Shown here in pieces: positions 19,601 through 24,837 of a DNA stretch of 64,000 bases (position 1 is its first letter; each line of letters starts with the position of its first letter). The stretch spans positions 11,592,646-11,656,645 of the forward strand of contig OW804100.1 of assembly GCA_942159475.1 (NCBI GenBank). The letters run 5' to 3'. This DNA is from Sthenelais limicola. Its lineage: Eukaryota; Annelida; Polychaeta; Phyllodocida; Sigalionidae. A program made the translations under genes and the position numbers. The notes below the pieces were generated by a model. The model was given only the letters and a program-made list of their open reading frames with translations, was not told the origin of the DNA and did not search any database.

Positions 19601-22527
19601 AAAGTATTTTGAACAGTTAGTGCTGCCTCCTTGTTTAATGACACTAGTATTACCTATATATGGCCCAGGCAGCTTTGCCCTTTTCCAGCAACAGCATACT
19701 ATGGACACTTATAAATAGTTGGCGCTAGTAGTAGTAGTGGCATTACTTTCAAATATATGGTGGATGCGCATAATCCTGGTTTCTACTCCCTCTGTATATA
19801 CCCCCTGTTGCGAACAATTAATATATTTGTTAGACTTCTATATAGTCATATCTTTATATTTATTAATTTCCAGGTACAAGAAGCTTTTAGAATCTACATT
19901 TCTCCAGGCCTGGTCGCCCCAAAGGTCAGTCTTTAAGAGTGTGGATGCAGCTATGGGAACATTGCTTCAGATGGTCAAATTTGACTACTCTAGATTCACT
20001 GACAATACCTTAGACAAATACATGAGTGAGTACAACCTTCTGTACGGACCTGTAAGTGCAACCATTGTTGAGTATTCCAACAAACTCTTACAACAGCTTG
20101 AGATCCTCCTGAGAAGCCTGGACAGTTATGGTGAGGTTACTGCAGAATATGAACTGCTTCAAGTGGTCGACCAGCTGCAAAACTCTGGTAAAGTCTATTT
20201 GGATGCACTCGAGAATTTCAAGAAATCATTTTCACAAAGTCTAAGCATGTATAATGCTAATTTCTTTGGTAAGCAGATTCCGACAATTGGGACATTGCCA
20301 CCGGTTCAGAACATTGAAACTTTTAACCAGGATTGTGATGGTACCTTCCAAGCAATACGACCTCTAATTGATCGGGAGTTGGATGGAATACTAATTTCCA
20401 TGAGGCAGGATCTAATGGCTGGTACTCAAACCTTCAACGTGACAGGTGGTCCCCCTGGGGTAGTACTGACTGCCACTGCTCTATTCTCCGCCAAACAGTA
20501 TCTATCAGATGTGAACGAATTGCATGGCAAACTTCGGTCCAGTATACCAGCTTTGAAATCATGTTTCAATGAGTATTATGAGTTCTTGGTAAGCATGCAA
20601 GATAGGAAGGTACAATCAATGAGTGAAATAGAACAAGCCATGGAAGGTCTACCACTGAGAGAGATACAGAGCACAGTTAATGATGTCCTTGACTACTACG
20701 ATGAATCAGACCCTCTGACGGAACATCGGAACTTGGTAGAGGAGATGCTCAAGAGTTACTCCCAGGGTAAAGTCTCCAAACAGCAGATAATGCAAGAATT
20801 CAGTATGGAGAGGTTAAGCACAGCACGACAAAGACTCTCCCTGTACCAAGCACATATCATTTCCCAACTCATTGAACCAGCAAGATCCAGAATGAACCAA
20901 ATCAAATCTTTAGCCATAAACATCTATTCTGAGCTACTCCGAGACCAAATAAAACTTATGAAATATTTCCCATACAACGAGGCCGCTGCTAGGAATTTTG
21001 AACTTTGGAAACGTCCTCGGGTCAGTGTTGCCTACCCGCGGTCTTACACCAAGGCAGAGGATGTGTACACTTTGGGAGACCTGGATAAGCTAGTGAGCGT
21101 GTATATGTACAAGGTGCTGAGTTCACTGCTGGATTGGTTTAATCAGCCTATCTTTGCAAGCCTGAATAAATTTGAGGAGGACCTGAACAGTTACATCAGT
21201 GATGTAGAGAGCGCTTTGAAGATGATAGAGGAGGAGGCAGCCGCCTTCAGTGCTAAGACAAAGCTTGGCCATGAATTCGTGAGGTACTGATCTGTTTTAT
21301 AAATGAAGTTGATCATGGTTACGGTATGTAAAACATTTGTATCGCAACCTTAATAGGAGTGCTAAGTAGGAATCAACCTTTCGTACCCCTATAGTACATG
21401 CACATGTATGTGACTCCTCTCCCTCTCTCCTTTCCTCCTTTTTACTCTCTCTCTATATCCTTTTCTCTCCCTGTTTTCTCCCTTTCCTCCTTACTTTCTT
21501 TATTTTCTGTCTTCCTTGATTCTGTTCTGACTCATGCATTGATCTCCATCTTGTTTGTGTTTCTTTCTCCTTCCGTCCAAAGCAGTGTTTCCTCGTAGCC
21601 CTCTTATTCTCTTACATGAACTGATCCATATTGGACATACAAACTGTATGCTGTCTTTACATTCACTATATCGCATGGAACCTTAACTGAGTATTTCATG
21701 CTTTAAGTTTTATATTTCAAATTTTACAGGAAGAATTTCCTCGCGATAGACATATTCTATGCACAACTGAAGTACCAGAACACAGAACAGATAAAAGCCT
21801 ACGATACAGGAGCATTCTTTGGTAAGTAGCCTATAATTGAATGAAACTGGATGGAAACTATTTTTATTCTAAAACTCGATATTTCTATTACTCAAACATG
21901 TGCACCACACTGCACTATGCGAGGCACAATTATTTTGGAACGTAACTAATATTATCGTAACTACACTAAGTATTTAACATGTACATTGATATAACTGGTA
22001 TGAACAGCATGCTTGGGATGATTCTTAATTGATATCAATGAATTAAAAAACTAATTTAACTAACGTTTGGGATTTGTAATATCTGGACAGTGTATTTCCT
22101 GGAATTACCGCCGGGAGTAGAGGATATCAGTGTAAATGCACCAAACCCTTTGAGTATCAGGTTTTTAATTGACACCATTGTATCATGATACAATGTTTCT
22201 TAATATAATTAGGGCCGGGGTGGTAGTCCGATGAAATCCGGGTATATCTGTGTTGCTGCCTGATACAAATATGCGATTCTCCATACTACTGACTCTATGA
22301 CTCAATGCTATACAGGTGATATTGGCGGGTTCATGGGACTACTACTGGGTGGCAGCATCATCTCCTTGTTTGAATTTGTCGACCTCATCGTCTTCAACTG
22401 CTACAGCAAGTGGCGCCGCTCTAGGGAGAAGTCCAGGAACTCGCTGAGGTACAATGGAGGAGAGAAGACTCCAACTCCAAATACTGACTTTAAGCGCCCG
22501 GGTCTTAAATTCACTAAGTCTGTCTGA
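1525..22527 (+). CDS. DEG/ENaC/ASIC-type (ASC) cation channel gene with MAM modules, 5'-incomplete
   Basis: Multi-exon gene, listed exon by exon below. Joined in phase, the exons encode two MAM-like extracellular modules (each opening with C-x-F-K-D and closing with a cysteine), an ASC ectodomain (CWWGGDAC, TDYGFCHTFN, GLRLLLNIEQ, RDLGFSAGPG, SAPWGTC, CLREC...CGCRDAYMPG, CNCSDPC), a 470-residue helical block, the palm strand before TM2 (DIFYAQLKYQ), and TM2 starting GDIGGFMGLLLGGS, where GGS matches the family's G-x-S selectivity filter. Channels of this family are trimers in the plasma membrane that pass Na+ and are opened by protons, peptides or force; which ligand applies here is not visible. 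TM1 and the N-terminal HG motif are missing, so the gene starts before the window. The channel assignment is very secure; the exact exon set is less so. Confidence 0.95.
2176..2369 (+). CDS. ASC channel exon: MAM-like module 1, middle
   Basis: Acceptor CCTTTAG, donor CCAG/GTTAGC, phases 1 in and 0 out. Contains TYSNGPLRSEYS, like the MAM motif G-P-x-x-D/E-H, then a strand-rich stretch ending NNWHCIMSVYQ. No stop in the joined frame. Confidence 0.8.
2429..2874. mobile_element. 445-bp MITE in channel intron
   Basis: Terminal inverted repeats: AAGGCTGGGTTCCACTG at the left end and CAGTGAAACCCAGGCTT at the right end. Inside each end are repeated CTACTCCTCC / CTACTTCTCC subterminal motifs. No coding capacity. 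Lies wholly in the intron 2370-3250. Family not recognised; the subterminal repeats resemble hAT-type organisation. Confidence 0.75.
3251..3467 (+). CDS. ASC channel exon: end of MAM-like module 1
   Basis: Acceptor CACCTAG, donor GCTCT/GTAAGT, phase 0 in and 1 out. Reads ESAHERQLLKTVGG then RIWRTVYTTLEAGQYTQLAFEA and ends TDSTCEQL. This W...L..G.Y...FEA pattern with a closing cysteine is the C-terminal half of a MAM fold. Confidence 0.85.
3980..4078 (+). CDS. ASC channel exon: start of MAM-like module 2
   Basis: Acceptor CCTTACAG, donor AATG/GTAGGA, phase 1 in and out. Reads FSEGDVFCNFKDNGNCSYLD, a second MAM opening (C-N-F-K-D...C), then SVWLPTDN. Same exon logic as module 1, which suggests an internal duplication. 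Confidence 0.85.
4703..4839 (+). CDS. ASC channel exon: MAM-like module 2, middle
   Basis: Acceptor TTTCCAG, donor CCAGAG/GTTAGT, phase 1 in and 0 out. Encodes GLVVGLSERAGK then LLSPLFTLQQPSCVMFTG. The pattern of a serine-proline segment followed by C-V-x-F matches the MAM core (L.SP....C..F). Confidence 0.85.
5294..5474 (+). CDS. ASC channel exon: end of MAM-like module 2
   Basis: Acceptor CATACAG. Encodes VSIQDYYNQSIVYFSTAIIP and continues to ITLETVSPCAGL, ending the module at a cysteine. I place the donor at CTGG/GTAACT because its phase 1 fits the next exon. A weaker CAG/GTCACA at 5507 is in phase 0 and would not fit. An N-linked site (NQS) is visible. Confidence 0.8.
5616..6862. mobile_element. 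1.25-kb inverted-repeat DNA element with central palindrome
   Basis: Ends are 34-bp inverted repeats matching at about 30 positions: left 5616-5649 (AATTCCACCAATTGGTCGTC), right 6829-6862 (its complement with a few changes). The interior has no long frame, so it is non-autonomous. It holds a 36-bp perfect palindrome at 6109-6144 and two further copies of one palindrome arm at about 6290 and 6471. Sits in the channel intron 5475-7113. Superfamily not recognised. Confidence 0.75.
6109..6144. repeat. 36-bp perfect palindrome, repeated arm motif nearby
   Basis: ATGTCACCGTAACGTGCC is followed directly by its exact reverse complement. The arm GGCACGTTAYGGTGACAT recurs singly at about 6290-6307 and 6471-6488, spaced roughly 165-180 bp, always in the same orientation as the right arm. 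The C-G pairs are conserved in an AT-rich context. Confidence 0.9.
7114..7239 (+). CDS. ASC channel exon: linker after MAM modules
   Basis: Acceptor ATTCACAG, donor ATTG/GTAGGT, phase 1 in and out. Encodes VIRSLSPRYPPPVAERGAG, then an acidic stretch with DQDDPMKYPDKGED. Low-complexity, proline-rich linker between the MAM modules and the ASC ectodomain; no domain recognised. Confidence 0.7.
7320..7457 (+). mobile_element. LINE 3'-end remnant with GAATTGAATT-type tail
   Basis: Ends with GGAAATAAAG followed by a degenerate run of TTGAATT/TTAATTGAA units, the pattern of a non-LTR retrotransposon 3' end with an AATAAA signal and a short microsatellite tail. Only the end is preserved; the clade cannot be told. 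Lies in the intron 7240-9740. Confidence 0.4.
8490..8575 (-). mobile_element. Penelope-like element 3' remnant
   Basis: Read on the minus strand it gives CTCCTGAAGAAGGGCAAGTA followed by AGCCCGAAAGTCTTGAGTTT and an A-rich stretch. The GAAGAAGGGC...GCCCGAAA stem-like motif is typical of Penelope-like retroelement ends in many animals. No reverse transcriptase or GIY-YIG reading frame was found nearby, so this is a fragment. Confidence 0.45.
8721..8999 (+). CDS. Unrecognised 92-codon open frame in channel intron
   Basis: Opens MAAASLIHVYNAKNDREKKA in a fair context (CGAATGGCC), is rich in K, R, N and L, and ends at 8999. A different-frame open stretch follows at 9016-9243 (contains KGPPVRRQQRKTKDKQLL, strongly basic). 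Neither matches a family I know. It may be decayed transposon coding sequence beside the Penelope-like remnant, or chance. Confidence 0.2.
   Translation: MAAASLIHVYNAKNDREKKALCYKTDDYWNRLLNNTRRIEDELLFKQLLKAYILNRERVSCIVKKTNRYYITLILMKTSTGCIGKVKIKTLS
9741..9807 (+). CDS. ASC channel exon: ectodomain entry
   Basis: Acceptor TATTACAG, donor ACGG/GTGAGG, phase 1 in and 2 out. Reads APLLDLSKYYKLTGHQASDM then IYG. This is the ASC segment before the first palm cysteine, where relatives read D-M-I/L-x-x-C. Confidence 0.85.
10431..10530 (-). mobile_element. LINE 3'-end remnant, (TTGAA)n tail
   Basis: On the minus strand: GTTTTGTACAACAAATGACA, then AATAAAAGAATG, then (TTGAA)3-4 ending at 10431. An AATAAA signal just before a pentanucleotide tail is the usual form of CR1/L2- or Jockey-like 3' ends. 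No coding part is left. Confidence 0.45.
10610..10728 (+). CDS. ASC channel exon: first conserved cysteines
   Basis: Acceptor TTTGACAG, donor CCCAG/GTAATG, phase 2 in and 1 out. Reads CWWGGDACSLANFTSTVTDY then GFCHTFN. Family members read C-x-(F/W)-x-G-x-x-C...F-T...G-x-C-Y-T-F-N here, so every key residue is present. NFT is a possible N-glycosylation site. Confidence 0.95.
11174..11256 (+). CDS. ASC channel exon: GLRLLLNIEQ strand
   Basis: Acceptor GTTGCAG, donor ATCAAG/GTAGGA, phase 1 in and 0 out. Reads GSSSGLRLLLNIEQYDYMVG then PQQEAGIK, the hallmark ASC segment G-L-x-(L/V)-x-L-(N/D)-I-E. Confidence 0.95.
11837..11930 (+). CDS. ASC channel exon: post-finger ectodomain
   Basis: Acceptor ATTTCAG. 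Reads AFVYDSAEVAMIRDLGFSAG then PGQHALVAITQ, matching the family's V-x-(V/I)-H-D...G-x-x-x-P-G-x-x-x-x-(V/I). The strongest donor is at 11931 (AGA/GTAATG, phase 1), but the next exon does not accept phase 1. A donor at 11915 (TTG/GTGGCC, phase 0) would fit but truncates the conserved strand. Confidence 0.9.
12279..12329 (+). CDS. ASC channel small exon, boundaries unsure
   Basis: Between ATCTTAG and ATG/GTATGT lies a frame reading RTMISKVVERLSM, similar to the (T/S)-x-V-x-R-L-P stretch before the P-x-G-x-C motif. Its exit (phase 0) fits the next exon, but its entry fits only the weaker 11915 donor. An alternative reading (KTTKKNYDIK) fits the strong donor but runs into a stop. One of these junctions is wrong or the locus carries a small indel. 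Confidence 0.5.
12414..12570 (+). CDS. ASC channel exon: cysteine-rich signature
   Basis: Acceptor TTATTCAG, donor TACAG/GTGGGT, phase 0 in and 1 out. Reads SQSLSAPWGTCGEKELQYVE, then DYTASACLREC...LKACGCRDAYMPG. This is the diagnostic ASC signature Y-x-x-x-x-C-x-x-x-C...C-x-C-x-x-x-x-x-P of the thumb domain. Confidence 0.97.
12736..12792 (+). CDS. ASC channel exon: thumb domain
   Basis: Acceptor TTTTCAG, donor AGCAA/GTGGGT, phase 1 in and out. Reads DDPPVCNLTQYLDCVVSEA; two cysteines continue the thumb disulfide ladder, and NLT is a possible glycosylation site. Confidence 0.85.
13199..13430 (+). CDS. ASC channel exon: CNCSDPC signature
   Basis: Acceptor ATATTGCAG, donor AGGC/GTAAGT, phase 1 in and 2 out. 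Reads KFGSLAYTCNCSDPCERKIY then DTQISYAELS. In relatives C-x-C-P-x-x-C-x-x-x-x-Y ends the thumb. The rest (SVDSILSSKVHQLNES, RDLQNMHDIKQA) is helical and leads into the large downstream exon. Confidence 0.95.
13867..14114. mobile_element. MITE-like 250-bp inverted-repeat element
   Basis: GGTCCAGGTGTGTCC at 13867 is mirrored by GGACACACCTGGAC at 14100. Inside, CACATGNACCAATTGTA occurs twice about 60 bp apart. No coding capacity; no clear target duplication. Located just upstream of element 1 in the same intron. Confidence 0.4.
14600..16159 (+). CDS. Element 1 Gag-like protein
   Basis: 519 codons from ATG. Residues about 10-125 are Pro/Lys-rich and basic; a Ser-rich patch follows near 170-200 with SR/RS- and KKKKK-type runs; the C-terminal third is globular. 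Near residues 439-485 lies a zinc-binding pattern: C-x7-C-x5-H, then C-x2-C, then H-x4-C (PCPAYNMDTC, ACGYC, HPVKDC). The same arrangement recurs in the element 2 Gag, so it is a shared nucleic-acid-binding finger. Presumed to coat the element RNA. The strand-shadow frames opposite it are artefacts of the biased composition. Confidence 0.85.
   Translation: MAFKMANTRRNHRKVTIEDVIDSEDDVQQSGEPIPPQSPTQEENTEQRESATEIPKKSKGRPGPKPKPKPASHSNNAPKKSPKKVVSKKTAPVVKQKKTPAKSPKKYRKTKKEQEKDNTYQLMADAFTKLCRTVGNKNGLPGTREEDDDLTATSPEVAPESTTAERVTARSRRRAPPPATSSSSSSQESSSSALSSDSDSEPEIYTRHRPKSKKKKKSHSKKYTDSSDDFVDKPSWSRGRKRKRACKCDNDNKTNLHSRNPAHSWHTRGPAHSSSSSSSESSDDSLPNPRNLKRKYKRSTMVRKAMRLQYASTTDKKGRALPFEAPETSLPPDMASRIKDAKRELTMQEYTCGFARMLMSTVPEESKLWFKLQHLANMAEDASVREWLHTHAWTKACFDLVLHRQARWQDTATFAEYRSKLAWCPGNIAKTSASSVERAPCPAYNMDTCSKTSPHLSGEVTLVQACGYCFYAIKGRENSHPVKDCNNKKAAQSKMHSDSGYPRKPGAYNKKSGNDTIKN
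16366..18402 (+). CDS. Element 1 reverse transcriptase-RNase H
   Basis: 678 codons. RT motifs: RRIIVDFSYPDG near residue 250, LAVIDLSRAYRHF near 300 (catalytic D), FGARASAF near 345, and the catalytic YLDD box near 368. RNase H follows from about 525: SADACMEGGGATDG (D), HLEALN (E), CDNTAAVY (D), and HIPGREMEVADSLSR near 630. It converts element RNA to DNA. The frame ends in TAA at 18400-18402 and the recombinase continues in the same frame immediately after it. Different frame from Gag. Confidence 0.95.
   Translation: MTTHSGRDSQRQQTSSLSPSKIKTLQGPRPTSRPLREHNVDSLSEVNKPPRPRPLSTQNGTTTQPPLESEVLNAEESIQSDGLTHLSYQQATQALDQCSLSITSQQQVGQNASFDAYHDWPEPIEQMPSEMTKIYNSVKLTNAPNWRSARLPIRTTLATGVWRAEATGHIDDKMIMDGVRFGFPMQYTGGPSNQIHMHNHMSAQQHPAHVNKYIATELTHGALAGPFSVPPFNPWSHVSPIMTRPKSDLKERRIIVDFSYPDGGINKFITKNRYNLAPAYHNLPTVDQAVELIIKNHVKSLAVIDLSRAYRHFPICPLDWPLTTISVEGKYYVDRVLPFGARASAFIMQSVAMFLVRALQKRKITALMYLDDLLLLGDGPDTVRAHMKTAITLFGDLGLKVAEKKLQGPACAVTWLGINIDTHNNLLTIPLQKIHETRSCLASLLPKKTITTNNMQKVVGRIAHVAKTVTPARLFMQRLLAAMRAAAGGDIYITPPVRADVKWFLTFMHAFNGKSIFPSLTTVATISADACMEGGGATDGKMAYTYTFNDSTKKGLSINHLEALNCLAAARLFTNHQHRGGEVLINCDNTAAVYTYEGGRARDNTLGACARALWFLSLAMGVTFRLAHIPGREMEVADSLSRMCLSPLDYQKGISTVKTNGLALAKVNDSLFDISTFF
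18403..19389 (+). CDS. Element 1 tyrosine recombinase
   Basis: Open from the codon after the TAA to 19389 (about 328 codons); the first ATG is only at 18763, which would lose the N-terminal core-binding domain (RESAARTFFCF, KHHHVCWFIEYLARHT, TIKNSITNIRTFF). Catalytic set: Arg in GMLRQSN near 18850, H-S-L-R-R near 19200, H-G-T-W near 19273, and the nucleophile Tyr in RCYTTP near 19304. Complete and probably active as a fold. It integrates the element by site-specific strand exchange instead of a DDE integrase. Expression must use readthrough of the TAA, reinitiation, or a spliced message. Confidence 0.9.
   Translation, partial: GKKIASLAKAAKKRQKQAHRPSTSANRESAARTFFCFCASIEVEVKDIKHHHVCWFIEYLARHTKVPSTIKNSITNIRTFFRLAGLNTSALYHDRVSFALRGTQLALRHVPKPKRPVTPQMLANIVSKARILDYPSQARLAILLMFSGMLRQSNLAPKLSENFDPTRQLTRGDLELKEDGVKIHLKWSKTMQSTKAATQLFVPSAAAEQLCLKAALLNRDRDAPFMAPDAPLLCFPDGKALSLRYLNKQWEILMRALKYDTKSFSLHSLRRGCAAFVYGQEGVKVDDLKAHGTWASDAFRCYTTPYSKKTTTVHTALKGLGSHLSPLA
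19598..19603 (+). terminator. Polyadenylation signal of element 1
   Basis: AATAAA about 210 bp after the recombinase stop, followed by a T/G-rich stretch. In sense orientation inside the channel intron, so it could also truncate host transcripts. Confidence 0.5.
19874..21283 (+). CDS. ASC channel exon: 470-codon helical insert
   Basis: Acceptor AATTTCCAG, donor GTGAG/GTACTG; phases 2 in and 2 out match both neighbours. Reads YKKLLESTFLQAWSPQRSVF at the start and EFVR at the end. Composition is leucine-, serine- and glutamine-rich with long amphipathic helices (TIVEYSNKLLQQLEILLRSL, DLDKLVSVYMYKVLSSLLDW), only two cysteines (NQDCD, LKSCF) and one NVT glycosylation site. ASC channels have only about 50 residues between the C-x-C-P-x-x-C motif and the pre-TM2 strand. 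No domain recognised. It would sit outside the membrane at the knuckle of the channel. Confidence 0.92.
21398..21560 (+). repeat. CT-rich simple sequence in intron
   Basis: Irregular (CTCTC/TTTCT)n pyrimidine tract in the intron 21284-21729. No gene sense. Confidence 0.6.
21730..21821 (+). CDS. ASC channel exon: strand before TM2
   Basis: Acceptor ATTTTACAG, donor TTTG/GTAAGT, phase 2 in and 1 out. Reads KNFLAIDIFYAQLKYQNTEQ then IKAYDTGAFFG. Family members read N-x-(V/A)-x-(I/L)-x-(I/V)-(F/Y)-(F/Y)-x-x-L-x-(Y/F)...Q-x-x-A-Y. This fixes the position of the preceding insert. Confidence 0.97.
22316..22527 (+). CDS. ASC channel last exon: TM2 and cytosolic tail
   Basis: Acceptor CTATACAG, phase 1 in. 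Reads GDIGGFMGLLLGGSIISLFE then FVDLIVFNCYSKW. GGS is the selectivity filter, E-F-V-D matches the conserved acidic end of TM2, and a basic 40-residue tail (SKWRRSREKSRNS) follows to TGA at 22525-22527. A possible poly(A) signal AATAAA is at 22909-22914. Confidence 0.97.
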
Positions 22528-23022
22528 TGAAGCAAATGACTGGCGTTTACCAACAGATATATGGGCTGATTCACCAATATATATAGAGAGAGTCAGTGCC
22601 TCAGCACTCAAAATCATTATCGAAAATGACGAGTTGAATTTCCCATATATTTTTTTTTAATTAGATTTCATTGTGATTCGGAAAAATCCAAATACCCCCA
22701 AATAACCGGAAATTTGTTCAGAACTAACATTAATTGTTATGTAGCATCTGATGCTACACGTTAGGCGACGTGGTCCATATGAATATATATATGTTACAAT
22801 ATAACCTATGGGCGAATGATAGAATAAGTTAATGGCAATCGACCGAATACTGCACAAGCAGTGTCACAAGCAGCGAAATGGCTGCCTTCATTTTTATTGT
22901 AAAATAACAATAAACTCTTCCAGGAGGCAGAGCCACTAGGCAGATGTATAGATATATCCTTCGTGCTTTTAAAAGCCATTTTGTTATCTTGCTGGAGTAT
23001 GGAATAGTATTTCTTTCTATGC

Positions 23023-23178
23023 ATGGCGTCCTCTCATTTGAAAGAAAAGCTTAAAAGAATAGTTCATAGAGCTGAAAAAGATGTTTATTGCAATGACAAT
23101 AGAAACAAAGAAGAACTGTGTCTACTTTGTCAAATTGATTCCTTTGAAAAAAGAAGACACATTTTTTGGTATGTCTAG
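23023..23178 (+). CDS. Unrecognised 51-codon small ORF
   Basis: ATG in GCATGGCGTCC context; reads MASSHLKEKLKRIVHRAEKD, then a segment ELCLLCQIDSFEKRRH with C-x2-C, TAG at 23176. Could be the first exon of something, a TE scrap, or chance. No family recognised. The DNA from 22528 to 23988 otherwise shows only AT-rich intergenic sequence. Confidence 0.2.
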   Translation: MASSHLKEKLKRIVHRAEKDVYCNDNRNKEELCLLCQIDSFEKRRHIFWYV

Positions 23179-23988
23179 CCTCCCTGCTATATGTGAAGCT
23201 CTTTTGTCTGTGGTATATTGATGTTTATACCCTGGTGAATGTTCTTATACTTGTATTATTCTATTTTTTATCACTATTTTCTAAACTTTAAATATGTCTG
23301 TAAGATCTGACTTTATTTTTTCTAATTAAATAATGATATTATTTATATTATTTCGATGTACGATTCCATAAACGTTAACCTTTTCCATCAGCTAAAACTG
23401 AGAATAGTGTATGACAACATAATGTCTCTGGCTGAATAAAAACATTTAAAACAAAAACCTCACTTACGAGTATCATGTATAAGAAACAACAAGGCCCAGA
23501 AAAGTCTCACATATTTACTAGGTTAAATGCTGGGTGAGTCATCAAGGTGAATAAGCGGTCTCTTGAAAAAATGCCAAAGAAATGTAGAAATAACCGCATT
23601 TTTTGGAACAGTTACGTGGAACAGGTTACCTGGTTATATCAGAAATGAGGCGTGGGATAAAATAAAAAGATTTTTGAAAAGTACTGTCGGCTGGTACATG
23701 TGAAACAATTATACATTCAAATAGTAAAGTTGCTGCTATAATGATGGAAAGTGTAAAAGTATTTCGAAATATCGTGTGAAAAGATGGTTTTTATTCTTCG
23801 TATAGCACATAATACTGTCTGTCCGTTGGAGGTGAAAATATACAAAAAGGTCATTATTTGCTTTCTACGTTAGAGAAACTACCTGCTTATCGTGGGTTAT
23901 GATTTATATAATATATAGATATATCAATTTAAAGTTTAATTTACTTTTCAATCAACTAAGAAAACCTTTCACTGGGTTACATGAGAAT

Positions 23989-24165
23989 ATTATTACGGAA
24001 GCGCCACCCTAACCCCGAACACACAAGTGGAGAGAGGTTATGGGAAATTGAGTTTTATTTACATAAAAAACAATCAGGTGAGTTACATGTAAGGTAACTA
24101 TTGATGTGATATTGTAGTATAATTAGGAGAGATAATTATAATTAATTATATAATGATATAATAAA
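23989..24165 (-). repeat. Element 2 repeat B2
   Basis: 177 bp starting ATTATTACGGAAGCGCCACC, ending in TATAATGATATAATAAA; apparently identical to 24371-24547. Confidence 0.95.
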
Positions 24166-24205
24166 TGGCCCCTTGGATATATGTTGATAGGTGAGGGTGG
24201 GAGGG

Positions 24206-24372
24206 AAGAGAAATATATATAGGTGGTGAGGGGAGCGAGGAGAAGGAGAAAGTGAGGGGTGAGGGTGTAGAGCCGTTAGGGGCGCATGAGTGTATTATTG
24301 AGGGATATGGGTTGTGTGCTTGAGTCCAGGTGGCGCCGCAATACCACATCATCACTTATGCGATGACTACAT
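24206..24372 (-). repeat. Element 2 repeat A2
   Basis: 167 bp starting AAGAGAAATATATATAGGTG; matches 29314-29480 with one visible difference (CACATCATC versus CACGTCATC). Overlaps the B1 repeat by 2 bp. Confidence 0.95.
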
Positions 24373-24547
24373 TATTACGGAAGCGCCACCCTAACCCCGA
24401 ACACACAAGTGGAGAGAGGTTATGGGAAATTGAGTTTTATTTACATAAAAAACAATCAGGTGAGTTACATGTAAGGTAACTATTGATGTGATATTGTAGT
24501 ATAATTAGGAGAGATAATTATAATTAATTATATAATGATATAATAAA
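24371..24547 (-). repeat. Element 2 repeat B1
   Basis: Second copy of the 177-bp B repeat, directly downstream of the recombinase ORF in the element's own orientation. The 290 bp between this repeat and the recombinase stop hold no frame. Confidence 0.95.
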
Positions 24548-24837
24548 GGCCCAAAAGAGCCAGGATTTTGTAATTAGGGGAAGTGGAGGGAGGGTTAAAG
24601 AATTGTATTGAGTCCTCGGGGCCGAGGAGGTGAGTATAATTATTTGATATGAGTTAGATATGTGAGGACACAGTAATATATGGCTGTGTGAATGTCAGGC
24701 ATTATGTGAGTGTCATTGATTCAAGTGTGATTGGTAGTAGATGCCTCGTGTATTTAGTATAATGTCAGGCGAGCACAGTTGATTATGATTATAAGCCAGT
24801 GCCCTTGTCCCCAGGCAGCTACCCACATAGTGGCTGG

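Larger units (their letters stand above)
14500..19610 (+). mobile_element. Tyrosine-recombinase (DIRS/Ngaro-type) retrotransposon, element 1
   Basis: Holds a Gag-like ORF, an RT-RNase H ORF and a tyrosine recombinase frame in that order. It has no integrase or protease, and I see no methyltransferase domain. It lies in sense orientation inside the channel intron 13431-19873. GC content and codon use differ clearly from the surrounding AT-rich intron. Unlike elements 2 and 3, I could not find split direct or inverted terminal repeats, so the ends given are approximate: coding block plus the AATAAA at 19598. Confidence 0.85.

Noticed and set aside
19719..19873. Upstream extension of the 470-codon exon to an earlier start
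   Set aside because: The acceptor at 19871-19873 and exact phase match with 13430 show this part is intron.
14100..19873. Terminal repeats for element 1
   Set aside because: I compared the DNA before Gag with that after the recombinase in both orientations and found no convincing match, so none is claimed.
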